The notes below the pieces were generated by a model. The model did no database searches. It worked only from the letters and a program-made list of their open reading frames with translations, and was not told where the DNA came from. Of a stretch of 64,000 nucleotides of DNA, positions 22,206-36,009 are shown in pieces (the stretch's first letter is position 1; every line of letters begins with the position of its first letter). Source of the DNA: Paramecium sonneborni (taxonomy: Eukaryota; Ciliophora; Oligohymenophorea; Peniculida; Parameciidae); NCBI GenBank assembly GCA_905182985.1, contig CAJJDN010000129.1, positions 168,579 through 232,578 on the forward strand, given 5' to 3'. The position numbers were made by a program, and so were the translations under genes.

Positions 22206-22860
22206 TCATCTTTCCTTTATTAATTATTCCAATTTGTTTTAAAATGATTCTACTTTTTTTATTAATAATTAAGGTAATGTTGTACAAGGACCATTATTGT
22301 TTGCTTAATAATTCTTATAAAAGTATGTGTTGAACTCAAAAAAGTTTTTTCTTGGATTTTAGTTTATCACTATCTATTATTTATAAAATTATAGAAGTTC
22401 TTAATCCTTTATTACCCCATAATTATTATTTATTTCTGGTAAAGCATTTTTTAATACATCATATGCTTTTGATATTTCTCTAAGATCTTTCTCACCATCT
22501 TTTGTTGCCTCTTTTCGAGGTAATCTTTATTATCTAATTTTTATCATTTCTTCAACTTTCTATCAAATTAAACATTAATTCAGTACTTAAGGGTCTTTTA
22601 GGTTCAAACCTATTCTTCTTGATGAATATAGTTCCTATTACTCAAAAGATTGTTTATTCAATAAAGAGCTTTTCCTTGAAGTCTAACTTCTTGGTGTTAA
22701 AGGCGTATTTGCTACAAATGATCCTCTTTATGTATCCTTTTTTAGGGAAAGCATTTATTACATAAAATTATAAATCAGATTAAAAATCGTATAACTTATT
22801 ATAACATGATTTTTATAAACTTTTATAACCAATATTTTCTTTAATCACTTAACTTATATC
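22206..22860 (-). pseudogene. Decayed gene with one internal TGA
   Basis: From about 22860 down to TGA 22206-22208 the minus strand encodes a continuous protein once a 27-nt intron (GTACTG...GATAG) is removed: blocks FYVINAFPKKGYIKR, KNRFEPKRPLKVEEMI, DLREISKAYDVLKNALPE. A single in-frame TGA at 22642-22644 sits in a hydrophobic segment (EQTIF[stop]VIGTIFIKK), where tryptophan would be natural, and no start codon was found upstream. Either a young pseudogene or a gene with a sequencing error. Family not recognised. Confidence 0.45.
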
Positions 22861-22976
22861 AAAATGATATTTTCATTTATGTCAAATTTATTTTAAATAA
22901 ACTCTTAAAATTAAAAGAATTCAAAAAATTATAAAGTATTTCTAAAATATTTAGAAAATCAAATTAATTATTAAAA

Positions 22977-25900
22977 TCATTATTTTTCAATTACACTTTT
23001 GACATAATCTAAAAAGATACTTTTATTATTTTTTCTGTATACAAATTCTAAAAATTCCTTTCCTTCTTTGAAATTATTATTCAATAAATTATCAGTAATT
23101 TATTTCATTTATCTAAAATATAATTCCAATTCTTTAATTGAAGGAAGCCCTTCCTTAAAAATATATTTTGATAATTTACAATTAAATTTTCAGGAGGGTG
23201 ACATTTAAAAAATTTAAGAATTTCTATTAAAATTCCAAATATATGTAATTTTTCACTATTTTAAACTAATCTCTCTATACACTTTAAATTTAGTCTTAAC
23301 ATCATTTTTTCATCTAAAATATATCGAAAGGAAAATACTTTTAGTAATTTCATTTGTAAAATCCATAGGTAAATGATCATTAAATACATGTATTAAACAA
23401 ATTAATACTTACTCAGTTTCTTTTGAGTGTAAAAGTACATCTAATATTTGCTATAATGATTTTGTCAATTGATTATCATCATATCCTAATGAACTATTAT
23501 AGATTTCTGATTAAGTTGAAGGCTATTTAAATAATATAAATAATAAATTACAGTTGTACATAATCTTAAGACTATGGCAATAATAACAGAAAAGTTTTAT
23601 TGGTTAATATTTGTTAATAAAGTTTGATTAACCAAAGACAATTTAAGATCATTAATAAATGCTAATTTATCTTCTGCCATTTCTAAATTTTCATATTAAA
23701 GAAGAAGAGTTGATGCCACATCAAAATATAATGATGTTGATGTCAACAAAATTTCTTACATTTACTTTATACATTCGTTTCTTTTTAAATTTTTAGCCTA
23801 ATCAAATAATTATGCAGTTTCAATAGGAGCAAGAACATCTCCAAGAAGACTTTTTTCATTAAAATTGCCATTCTAAGATTCATTTTGAACTTCTTCGTAT
23901 ATTTTCTCTATCTTCTATTTCATCGGATCCTTTTATAGTGGTTATGGATATGATTCTTAAACTTATTTATGACTATCTCTTTTATGTTATCTAGAAGTTT
24001 CATTTTGCAATTTAATCATGTCTAATTCTTTTAATCTTTATGTATCATTTGTATAAAGATTTTTAGCTAAATCTTAAATAACAGTATCATGTATTTAATT
24101 ACTGATTTAGCTTATTTATTATAATGGACTAATGAACTATTATATGTTTAAAATATCTGGTTATTATAATTATCCATCTTCAGTAAATCTTAAAGTTTAT
24201 TAAGAATGAAAATTTTTAGTAGTGCTTTCTAATAATTCAAAATCTTCTTTGTTAATATGTATAAAATGTTCTTATTAACTATTATTTACTTATTCTCTAA
24301 CTGTCTCTTCTCTTTTAGATGCACATTCATCAATTTCTTAAAGATCAACAATCAAAATATCATTCTATTATTATTTGTAAAGCTTTTAGAAGTCAATTTG
24401 AGGTTTTTAATTAGATTATTATTATTATTATTATATTTACTACCAATTTAAATAAATATCGTATAATTTTTTGTAATTTATCAACTCAGTCTCCACAATT
24501 TAAATGAAATTGTTAGCTTGTTGTTGATATTTACTTAATAAATCATTAGCTAATTAATAAAATATCGTCTAACTTAACATATATGTCAGAGTAGTGATAA
24601 AATATTATATGTTTACTAATAAATCATTTTCAAATATTTTTTAAAAAAGAAAGTTAAATCCTGTGTGTATTAAATTAATTAAAACCTTTTCATTTTCTGA
24701 TTTCTAATATAATATATTAAAAGCTTATCTATATTGATATGCCATAATACTTTTATCTAATTAAAGGAAAGTACTAAGAAATGCTTCAAAGTTTTCTGAA
24801 TATTCTGTTTTTGGACATATATATGCAAAAATAAGATATATTAGACATTATTGACTATTTGGGAAAATATGTTTAAGCAAATAAAACACTTAAAAAACTT
24901 AATTTGAAATTTGAATGTTATAATTTTAACAAACAATTTCTAAAATTTTAGTAAAATCTTCAAATTTAGAGCTTTCATATAATTATCTATATGGTGAACT
25001 TATAATCATATTATCTCTTCCAATTCCTCTTCTCCAATGTTTCCCTGGTGAACTAGAATTTGGGCTTAAAAATACAGTATGTTAGGATTAATTACAAAGT
25101 TAATAAGCTCTATGACGATTTAGATAATGTATGAATTTCTCTAATCCTTAGATTGTAAATTATGTAGAAACCTATTGTTCTATTTATTATAATGATTCTA
25201 AATTTTCTTTTTCTTCTGAATCTGAAAACTCCAATTTACTTTAAGTTTTATTTGGAGTTTCATATGGAGAAAATCGAGATTAAGAACCAAAAGACTTAGA
25301 TTTCGACTTTCTTTATGATTAGTTTAGTAAATCCTAATATTAATCCAATTATTCCACTTATTAATTAATCATACGACTTTTTAAAGCACTTAGTAACATC
25401 CTTATATCTAATTGGCTTTATGGAAACATTTTAAAAGTAGTTTCAAAAGATTTTTAAGAAGTTCTTATAAATGAATGATCCAATTATTATTAAGTAGCAG
25501 CATTAATTTTCTGTGTTATCCAATTTATAAATGCCTGAAAAATCTTTATATTACTATTTGTTTGTTTCTACAGATACTTATTAGTTATTCTATAACCAAT
25601 TTTGATCATGTTTTCTAATGAATTGCAAATATATAAACTATCTAAAAGTGCTAAGAGTTTTTAAATATCTAATTGATTTAATTAGATCAAACATATTTTG
25701 TATTCTTAATAAAGCATTTCCTAATCCAATGTAACTTGAATTTTATTCATTTTTATCAATAAGGAAATAATGAAATCATATAATTTATCTGCAATTGATT
25801 TTTTTTATACTTAAACTTTCTTACAGAAATGAAATAATTCCATTATTATATTATTGGTCATTTATTATAAGAAATCATTACTAGTAATATTTTTATCAGA

Positions 25901-27873
25901 ATAATGATTTTTGAATGAATTTAAAATTTCTTCTATTTTATTTTATATTTATTAATCTTAATTATTTTAAGATAATTTTCTTAATTGAATAAGATCATTA
26001 CTAAATTTATTCATAAATTCTATTTATTCTTTATTTAATTAGGAAGTAGGTAATTCTATACTTTACCTATTTTTATTCGCTTAATTAAAATGTTACATAT
26101 CTTCTCCAATTTAAGCAAATTCACATAAATCTTCATCAGTTTGATATCTGCTCTTTACAGAATTAGTTTATTATTTTCTAGATTATTTTTCTGTAATTCT
26201 AGATTCTTGAAAATCTAATTGTGGATTAACAATAGCAATTTAAGATTCAATAACAGTAACTTAAAGGTTTTGTTCATCACATTGCATTGAATTGATTAAA
26301 TCTATTAATACTTTTTTATAATTTAAATTATTTTCTTTTTTTAAGATACTTTGAACCTTTTTGAATAAGACAAGAAGTGATTTAGATATTTTTTCACAAT
26401 TAGATTATGCAAATTTTTTAAGTACTTCAGAATCAGAAGATTCATAAGAGCCAGTTTATACAGCCAAAGCCAATGCTAACCAACCATCTTTAAACCATCT
26501 TGCACATGCTATTTTTAAACCAATATTTTTTGATGATTCTAATTAATTAATCATTAATTCCATAAATTAATCACAAGATATATTTTCATAAATTAAAATA
26601 TCTTCTAAGAGATTAAAAACAGTTGATTACAATGGTTTAGATAAAGAACCTTTTAATTTATCTAAAATCAAAATAAAAAAATGTTTAGCTACTGGTTAAG
26701 GGATTCCTCTTCTTAATAGTCTAACCAATCCTTTTACACATCTCATACCCTAACTATAAATTAAATAGTTGCTTTCTTCAAGTAATGTAATAATAATTGC
26801 ATAAATACTCCCATAATCTTTAGAATTATCAATGTCTCCATCATACTTCTCTAAATTTTTAGCAAATTATTCTGTTATGTTTTTCTTTTCATTATGTTTG
26901 TAATAAGGCATTTCAAAGAATTTATCTGGCAATAGTGTATGTAAATCAATTATTTAAACAACAGGTTATGTAGATTGTATTTCTATTTTCTATGTTTTTT
27001 TTGTTATCTTACTGCATAATTACTCTAATTCTTTAATTTGAATTTATCTTAATCTTTTATCTAAATAAATCTTCTTAACTTATTCAAAATTCTCTGAAAT
27101 CATTTAAAAGAGTTTACAAAAGATATTGATAGACTTTTGTCTAATCACTTTATTAGTGTGTTGAACTAATGATACACATAACTCTATGAAATCTCTAATT
27201 TAATCTCTAATTTTATTTAATATAATTATATATACTTAAAAAAGTGATTGGGAAATAGTTCAAGAATTCTTTCAACAAAAGTCAAACTTAAAGTCATAAT
27301 TTTAGGATGTTTAGCTTCTATTTTTTTTTAGATTTCTGATAGTATAAATCCTGTATCTTATGTTGATTTACAACATTACAATAATATTTCAATAACTAGA
27401 TCTTGGATTTGAGATTTAACAAATGAGCCTCTTTCAATAAGATCGCCAATAAAATATGGTAATATGTGATAATTCATTTATTAACTTTTAACAAAGACTT
27501 AAATAAATTTAAGACCTTCAGTCATAGCAAATTAATTGCTATCATTGATAATATTTTTAAGCCATGCAGATTAAAATTCATAAACAGTTTAGTTTTTTTA
27601 ATATTCCTCTGTTAAATTCATTAAAATTAATCTTCGTATCTACCATTTATGATGTGTAATCTTTTCAAATAATGTAAGGTTGCTATCTAAAACTGATTCA
27701 TCAATTTTTGATGTCTCTGCAACATCATTCAATATTTCTATGGCTTCTCTTTAGAGTGTTTATTAACTCTAATTAACTTCACTCATTATATTTTCTTTAT
27801 CTGAATAAGGTGATCTCTGATATCGAATTTTATCTTAGTAATAAGATTGATTTCTAATCGGTGAGTTGTTCAT
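22977..27873 (-). CDS. Large TOG/HEAT-repeat microtubule-associated protein, 1595 aa, four introns
   Basis: The frame from ATG 27873 to TGA 22977-22979 is open for 1596 codons after four introns (29 nt at 27207-27235, then 29, 25 and 26 nt near the 3' end). The N-terminal 500 residues are alpha-helical repeats with TOG-like features (ITHHKWQIRRLILMNL, a W-x-x-R turn; VVKFQ-type ridges), a second array follows (ACARWFKDGWLALALAV), then Gln/Asn-rich linkers and a C-terminal helical array. This is the layout of XMAP215/CLASP-type proteins, which bind tubulin and control microtubule growth at basal bodies and in the spindle. Which of the two subfamilies it belongs to is not clear. Confidence 0.7.
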
Positions 27874-28532
27874 TTATATAAATTTGAATTCAAATTATTA
27901 TACTATAAATTAATTTTTATAAGGCAATATTAATATTTAAAGAAATTGATTTATTCAAATCTATGTCACTTTTATCTGATATTCATTTGCTTTTAATAAA
28001 CAATATTCTTAATTAAAAGTAACAATACTCCTCAAACTTTTATTCTATAAGTTCAATCAAACACTATTAATTTACTCGATTATTTTTAGAAATCAATTAT
28101 ATAAGCATCAATGTAAAAAATAATCAAGCATATTTCTATTCTTAAGAACTAATAAATATTTTGTTATATTTCCAAATATTACCTTATTAAATATTAAGAA
28201 TTTTTCAAAAATATTTATCAACATTGAATAATGCAGTTGTAAATATTAATAATAAAAATGTACTTATGGTTTTAACTAAAAAATCAATAAAGTTAGAAAT
28301 TAAATGATATAAAATTTAATGAAAAGGATTAATTAGGGAATAATATGCAAGTCCACAAAGTTTTCGGAAATCTTTGTTGTTAATATATTCTTTATAAAAA
28401 TATAAAAAAAAATTAATCCGTCTTTGAATCATATTTCGTAGTATATATTATCAATTAATTTAATGGTGGATTTTGTTTGAATATTTTAATTCTAAGACGT
28501 CATTATACAATAAATAGGTATTATATATAATA
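27874..28532. other. Intergenic between divergent genes
   Basis: About 660 bp between the TOG-protein gene (minus) and the bZIP gene (plus); expected to contain both promoters. No motif, RNA or ORF of note was seen. Confidence 0.4.
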
Positions 28533-29950
28533 ATGAATTCTAATCATAAGGTTGATTGTGAATATCCTGAACATTATTTGCTTGATATAGAAGAGGTATT
28601 TATTAATAATATAATTCAGAAGAAACCAGCATAATAATAATAGAATTTAATGCCTTTTATACCTTATGGAGTAATTTCTAATCTTGAGAACGAAGTGAAA
28701 AGAGTCAGAAGTTCATTAGATATAAAATAAGAGGATAGACAAATGATATAGAATGATTCATAAGCATCTTTAAAGGATGATGTTTTGTGTTTACATAATA
28801 TAAAAGGGAATGTGAAGAATGCTTATATAAAGAAAATAAGTTCCCTTCTTAATGTAAGCATGGAAGATGATAAAGAAAAACTACTTCCTTCAAAAAGAGT
28901 GAAAGAAAACATTTCTTCGAATTCATCAAAATAATTGGACAATGAAGACTTAAAGATGTTAAAAAATAGAGAGAGTGCTAGAAATTCAAGATAAAGAAAG
29001 AAATTGTATATTGGTTTATTAGAGAAGAAGGTTGAAGATTTAAATGGATAAATTGAAGGACTCAGATAATAAACTGAAATTACATTTAGACATATTCATA
29101 ATATTATTGAACAAAATTCATGTTTTAAAGGAATGATTATAGAATAAGCACAAATATTTGATTAATTGTAAAGTAAAGATCCAGAAACAAGTGAGGGATA
29201 AGAAATGTAAGCTTTATTAACAGATTCATACAAATTGAAATTTAGTGCCACAGGTTCAAAAAGAAAACAATATATAAGATATTGCTTTTAGAATGTAGCA
29301 AGAATATTAATGGATGGTAATTATGGAACTCTTCTTTTTGGAAGTAATTGTCTTTCTAAAAATTGTAAAATTATTAAAATATTAGTTCAGTTCAACTTCT
29401 TGAAGATGAAGAATTACATGAGTATATAAAACTATTCAAGGAAATTACTGGATGTAGTGAAGACAAAATACAACATACTATTACCCATATTGTTAGACGA
29501 ATTCTAGAACATAAAAGATCATTTTCATAGTAATATGGATTTTCTATATTTCTAGTTTAATTAAATAAATGAAATGTAAATCCAAAGATCTCAGGATTTG
29601 TTAACAATAATTAGATGATTAGATAGATGAAATGACAGGTTAAATGACTCCTCAATAATTTACATCCCTTCTTATAAATCTCAATAAAGTATTCTATATT
29701 TATATAACTTTAGGATGATTTCAAAATCAAAGAAAATTTACCAAATACTAAACAAGACATCTCAGCCTAATAGTTATAACAATAATAGTAATAACAATAA
29801 CTTATGAACTAATATAAGTTTTTGCCCTAAATATCTCTTGAGTTATTACTTAACAATAAGAATACACCATTTTTACTTCCTAATAATTTAATGATCGATC
29901 CATTGTAATTCAATGAATTAATTTAAAAGCAGTTTTGTAAATAAGCATGA
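28533..29950 (+). CDS. bZIP transcription factor, 438 aa, four introns
   Basis: Basic region at about residues 135-152: KNRESARNSRQRKK, the canonical N-x-x-x-AR-xSRxRK motif, followed directly by leucine-zipper heptads (LLEKKVEDLNGQIEGLRQQ). N-terminal part is acidic and Ser-rich; the C-terminal half is helical, then Gln-rich (encoded by TAA/TAG/CAA runs) before TGA 29948-29950. Introns of 24, 26, 26 and 25 nt leave exactly 439 codons. The first intron is 24 nt and has no in-frame TGA, so its retention would add eight residues without a stop. It acts in the nucleus, as homo- or heterodimer; targets unknown. Confidence 0.87.
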
Positions 29951-30932
29951 TTTAATATTTATTATTATAATCTTGATGAAAAATTCTTGTTTTTAATAAT
30001 ATTTGCTTTTTCTCATTTTTCAATTTTATTTTTTATTTATTAAATAAAAAGAATTTCATATTAATTTTAAAAAATCTAATGAATATTTAAAGGATTGTAC
30101 TAAATTTATTCTTAATTATTTGATAGCCTAATGCTTTTAAAAAATTGATTTATTAGTGGCAATAATATAATGTAATTTTAAATAATCGAAAACGGTTTAT
30201 TGACCATTTTTAAAATATGATTTTTAGATAACCTTAATTATTTGAGTTTGATAAAAGTTAAAAATATATTTTATATATGTATGTATGCTATAGTTGTCTT
30301 TAAAATTGGGGTAGTTAACTTGATATAATAAATAAAATTCATTGTTAATAGAAATATAATATCTATTACAAGATGTTCTTTTTCAATTTTAGTTTGAAGT
30401 ATTTTTAATTTTCTTAAGGCTTATTTACTTGGAGAAGTATTTTGTTTCTGATTGAATATCTGTAATAAATGTAAGTTATAATATGTTAATCATAATAATT
30501 TATTAGCAAGCAAATCCTTAGGATTCCTTTTAAATAGTGTGTTTCCAAGATCTTATATAATAATGGATGAGTGAACATCATAATTTTATTAAGTTCAAGA
30601 TTTTTCTAATTAATAGTAAAATTTGACTAGTTGTATATTCAAATATTTTGATATATTACATAATGATCAGAATAAGTATTTTTACATTAGTTCCTCAATT
30701 AATCCCATATTTAATTATTCGAATTATTTGCAAATCTTAAATATTTTTTTTCAAGGATTATTCATTTAAATTTACCTGAACACAAAGTATTAATTATATT
30801 AAATTGATTGCATGAATACTTTTCATTTATGTCTTATTTAGGAGTTTTGCATTAATGGTTTAGTAAATTTTAAAAAACCATACTTTAATGAAATTTTTTA
30901 AACAGTTTTAATAATATTTATTAATTTGAAAA
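29951..30932. other. Intergenic, about 980 bp, no gene supported
   Basis: AT-rich, with a short alternating run (TATATATGTATGTATG near 30274). Short plus-strand open pieces occur but none has a start, codon pattern or homology that convinced me. Confidence 0.35.
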
Positions 30933-32975
30933 ATGAACAATGTACAGCATCCTTCGTAGATCATTGAAACAATTAATGGAATTACATTTTCAAGTGCATT
31001 TGATTCAGGGAATTTAAAAAGTGTTCTCTATGATAATGGAAAAGTATAAAATAATTAAAATATCAAATAATAAGTATATCTTACAAATCTCAAATGATTG
31101 TGGAATTAATGGTAAAATCACTAATTATAGAACTTGGTTTTACTTTTCTGTATCTGGAATGAATGAAGGTGAAATCACATTTACAATTGCTAATATGTAA
31201 AATTAAGTAATTGAAATTGTAATAATAAAGATGGGATTATTTAAAGATGGTATGCAACCAGTTTTTAGAATTAAAAATTCTAATGAATGGGCTCGAATTA
31301 AATAACCTTGTTAATATAGATTAGTTTGTGAAGGCTAATTTGAAATCACTTTCTAACATGTATTTTTTAATGATTTAACTGTTTATTTTGCATTTTTCTA
31401 TCCTTGGAGTTGTTAAGATAATGAAGTACTATAACATATTAATAATTAAGAACTTCCTTAAAGTTTGTTATTCAATGTCTTTAAAAATTCCTAATATTTA
31501 TTATGATAATTCCATACTGTCTTATTCTATTGAAGGTAGACCTATAAACTTAATAACAATTACTAATGGAACTTCACTTATAAATGAAGAACCTATGGCT
31601 GGATTATTTCCTATCACAAAACCTTTAGTTTTTAAGAAACCTTATATTTTTATTTCTGCCCGTGTTCATCCAGGAGAAGTTCCTGGCTCCTTTGTTAATA
31701 ATGGATTAATTAAATATCTTTTAACTCCAAATAATCCTGTTGCAGATGCAGCCAGAGACTAATTTGTTTGGTGTTTTATTCCTATTATTAATCCTGATGG
31801 AGTTTATAGAGGACACTATCGAACTGATTCACTTTGTTAAAATCTTAATCGATATTATTTATCACCTTCTAAAGAGGATCATCCAACAATTTATGCAGTA
31901 AAAGAATATTTAATGAGACTTCATAAAACAGGTAGATTTCTTGGATATATTGATTTACATGCTCATGCTGGTCATAAAGGAGTATTTATTTATGGAAATT
32001 AACTTCCACAACTTAAATAACATATTTAAAATTGTATCATTCCTAAATTAATTTGTTTATATTCTTCAATCTTTGATTATGATGGATGCAATTTTACTGA
32101 AAAGAATATGTATGCTGCAGATAAAGGAGATGGACTTAGCAAAGAAGGCTCAGGTAGAGTAGCTCTCTATAAAGCATGTGGTATTATTCATAGTTATACT
32201 CTTGAATGTAATTATAATATAGGTAAAATTACAAATTTTATCTATCAGGAATCTTAAGGTATTCATTTTATTCAATTTATTAGATGATTCATACAAACAT
32301 AATACTTTAGATCAAAATATTGTTTTGGGATCTTTTTAAACAACTATTCCTTAATCAAATTTCTACACTATTGCAGATTTTGAATAAGTAGGAGTTGCAA
32401 TTGTTAATGCTTTTCTTGATTTCAATCTTCTTAATCCTAAAAGTTGTCTTTCAACATCACCTTTTAAAAATTTAGCAAATTTAAAAACCTACTTAGCTTA
32501 TAATATTATTAAATCAACTGCTATTCGATATGATCCATATATGAAAAAGATCTTAAAGTAAAAATCAATTTTAATTAGGTATATTAATAATAAAGAATAA
32601 GTTCCAAGAGTTATTAAGGCACTTTATGATTTTATTTGTACTGATTAAATTCAAGATTATTTAGAGGATAATCCTAATAATCCAGCATAAAAACCATTAA
32701 CAAGATATGAGAAAGCTCAAGAAATTAAAAGAGAAAGATTAAAAAAATAACAGAATTAATAATAAGAAGAATAAGAAAAAGAAAAAGAGCAAGAATAATA
32801 ATAATAATAGTAAGAGGGAATAAAATAACAACTTGAGATATTAGATTTTGAAAAAAAACCTGATAAACAAAATACTTTTAATAATACAGACTTAAATGCT
32901 TAATAATTTTAAGATGATGATTATTATTAAGCAAACGCAGAATCACTGCAACCTTTAGAATAATTTAAAAATTGA
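30933..32975 (+). CDS. Cytosolic carboxypeptidase, CCP5/AGBL5-like tubulin deglutamylase, 645 aa
   Basis: N-terminal CCP domain ([39 protein letters not shown]) precedes an M14 metallopeptidase domain: zinc ligands in [13 protein letters not shown] (HxxE) and in [17 protein letters not shown], substrate motifs [14 protein letters not shown] and CQNLNRYY, catalytic Glu in SYTLECNYN. This order and the short HAHAGHKG loop are typical of CCP5, which removes branch-point glutamates from polyglutamylated tubulin in cilia. Four introns (31, 24, 25, 25 nt) leave exactly 646 codons. The tail is Gln/Glu/Lys-rich. The 24-nt intron lacks an in-frame stop. No lesion affects the active site. Confidence 0.9.
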
Positions 32976-33083
32976 GAGAATGTAAAATTTGATATTTTTA
33001 TATTGTTTTATACCTAAATAATATTCATAATTAAAAAAAATGATAAAACTTGATTTTACATTTAATTTTCTAAAAAATCAGTT

Positions 33084-34189
33084 ATGAATTTATTTTTATA
33101 ATTAATGAAATTATTCTTAATTGGCTCATCATTATTTATCATGTAGAAATTTCTCAGAAATAAACAAGTAGGTATAGTCACCAAGGTTGCTGTAGCTGTG
33201 CATACTCTCTTGCTATTTTTTTTAGTAGTGTCAATTAGTTTTAGATTAGGTCAAGAATTTTTAATGTCTATTTTATTGTTACAAGCTACATGGTAATAAC
33301 TTGTAATTGAGACTTTTCATCTAAGATTAAATAGATTTAATTATTTAGAAGAATAAGAATAAATTCGAAAAAGATTTGGACTTTCTACATAAAAAAGCAA
33401 AGATTCATCTTTGTGGTATCATTTTTAATATTCTCTAGGTATTATAGAAGAATAATTTTATTTCCCTCTGCTGTTTTTACTCTTTTTTTCTTTAGAAATT
33501 AATAATTAGATGACTTGCAATATTGTTTCATTTCTGTACATGGACTTCTATAAATTTATGAAGGTTCTAAAGTCTTAATAGTTGGAATCAAGTAACGTAT
33601 TGAAAAGAATACAGATTATTATAACGATTTAGAAAGCGAGGGACTAATAATGAGATGCAATTTGATGTTAAAAAGATCAGAAGTAAGAGTATAAAAGTGG
33701 AGATCTTTTATAAATCTGCTTAAAAAGTGTTATATTACGACAATTTCAATGTATTTCTTTTTTAGCTTATTTTACGAATTTTATGCCATCTTTCTTTAAT
33801 TACCACCTTTTGATTTATTGTAATTTATCTGCAATCATTATCAAATTCAAGTTCCTATATATGCATTAGTTATATGTTAATTGCAAATCCTTTTTTTTAT
33901 ACTTTATATTGGCAATGCAATCATTTAAAAGAAATTTAATAGAGTTAAACGTTTATATGATCATGTAACTAAGGAATAGGAAAAGTTGTAAATAGAGGTA
34001 GGAAAATATATAAGTGTTATGATCTATTTATCCCTTGCTATTATTGTATTTTTATACTATAATACCACATCTGGAAGCATTATAACTAAATTAATGGATA
34101 TGAGAATAAATTAATATGGTTTGATTACAATATTAATCAACGCGATTAGAAAATATATTGAAAGAATTCATAAATCATATTAATATTGA
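33084..34189 (+). CDS. Multi-pass membrane protein of unknown function, 360 aa, one intron
   Basis: Hydrophobic segments near residues 1-20, 34-58, 63-80, 128-145, 235-260, 270-300 and 320-340 suggest six to seven transmembrane helices, with a basic loop (ETFHLRLNRFNYLEEQEQIR) and a soluble loop of about 80 residues between TM4 and TM5. One 23-nt intron (GTATCA...TCTAG, after TCA TCT TTG TG) is required and gives exactly 361 codons. The topology is receptor- or channel-like, but I do not recognise a family signature. Confidence 0.7.
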
Positions 34190-34450
34190 ATTTACTATCA
34201 TGTAATCTAATAATAATGTAGGAAAGTTATTTTTAAATTATCAAATTCTACAATATATCAATAACTTTTAATTTTTGCATAGTTAGTACTTAGACATTTT
34301 CTCTAATTATAGGTTCTATCACATAATCTTCTTTTTTGTGTATTCAGAGTTCTTTTTTTTTGATCTCATTTTTAAACCTAATTTTTTTATTGAAAGCGAT
34401 CCATGATCTTTATATAACTTTCAAATAATTTTTATAAATCTTTAAATTCT

Positions 34451-34672
34451 TCAATTTATGTTGCTAAATATTGGTTTAGATAAAAGTAGATCTGATATAA
34501 ATGCATTCTCTTTAGCTCTGTATTTCTTAAATTTTTGGTTAGAATTATTTTTTAAATTTTTGGTAATTGCTCTTCTTAAAAAATCAGTCACATCTTCTTA
34601 TGAAATTTTCCGTTTTATTTCTTTCGAAAAAGGAAAATTTAGACTAAAATATCTTTTTTCATTAAAAATCAT
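34451..34672 (-). pseudogene. Short relic ORF
   Basis: A 73-codon frame (MIFNEKRYFSLNFPFSKEIKRK...) looks coding by composition, but the sequence beyond its TGA continues in a different frame (QYLATQIEEFKDLQKLFES, IMDRFQQKNQ) without a usable intron. Probably the remains of a longer gene. The 34190-34809 interval otherwise holds nothing convincing. Confidence 0.3.
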
Positions 34673-34809
34673 TAAAACCCAATATACATGCTGATATTTT
34701 TATTATCTTTTTATGATTTCTCGGAATATAATTAAGATATTGTTGATATTTATGATTTTATTATTTAAATGATTCACTAAAATTTAACTTTAATTAAACC
34801 AAACAAATA

Positions 34810-35271
34810 ATGTTAAGAAGGATAACAAATATTAGAAATCAATTAAATAAGAAGAGAAAAACTAAGAGTAAATTTAAAGAAATATCAGAACGATTAGGAG
34901 TTTAAAAAAAAGAGGATAATAAATTCGAATTCATTATTTACTTTACGTTAATCTAATTTTCGAAAAGTAAGTTGATTATTAATACTTTTTGATCTGAAAT
35001 TTCATAAAATAAGAAAGAGAAATCATTAAGAATCTTCGACTGTTTGTATTATACTACCAAACTAACTAAGATGAAAATAAGAGTATTTAATCCTTAAAAG
35101 AGAAAATACTTTATATATGGCAGATAATATAGAGCTTGGAAGGGTCATGAGTACAGATTTTATGAAACATTCTAATTTAAAACTTTAAGGAATTATATTG
35201 AAATAGAACAATGTCATAAACATTAAAGTCTTTTCAAAAAATAAGAAATTATTAAATATAACATAAATTGA
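34810..35271 (+). pseudogene. Relic of a basic protein gene
   Basis: A plus-strand frame from ATG 34810 (MLRRITNIRNQLNKKRKTKS...) contains an internal TGA (TTF-type context INTF[stop]SEIS), then continues coding-like (KIRVFNPQKRKYFIYGRQYR, WKGHEYRFYETFQF) to TGA 35269-35271. No intron of normal size removes the stop. From 35272 to about 36000 only AT-rich DNA and short open pieces are seen. Confidence 0.3.
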
Positions 35272-36009
35272 TGTAACACCTAAACTAAAACACATCATCA
35301 GTTCAAATAATATCTTCTTGCATACTTAATATTTATTCAAAAATAGTAAGAACACATAAAAAATATTGATGAATAACATTTTATAATAAATTTGAAGTCA
35401 GCTAATAATATTTAGAATTTAGGCACTGAATAGAAAAGTGAAAAAATAAGAACAATGAAAAGAAGTATCAAATGAAAAACTAAAAAAAAGCAAAATTGTT
35501 AAGGTATTAAGAGGTAAGTAGTTCATAACTACAACTGATTGGAAAGTTGTTTTTATCCAATAATAAGTATAATTTTACTAATAGCAATTTAATACTTTTA
35601 ACACAACGTTATTAATAGAACTCTCATTTTAACAAGATTTTTGTACTTAAGTTTAAAACTCAAACATTTATGAACTTAAAAAAATAATAAATACCCTAAA
35701 ACTAAAAAAAAATTTAAGTACGAGTGTGATCATAGCTATGATAAATAGCCAAGCTATTAAACACACATATATTAATCGCATAATGAAAGACCCAGAATAA
35801 AAATAAATATAACAAAAATGGAGTGTGGATAGGAAGTCTGTGTTGAGGTACAAAAATAATTTATAAGCAGAAATATCTCATGATTTCATGATTCTGAATT
35901 TTTTTAACCTAAAGATTTTTTTTGCTTTGATAACATCATTTTTATTAGTGTTAAGTTAATTAAACCTATAATTGGGATTTTTTCAAATTTAGACTACTTA
36001 AATTATTAT

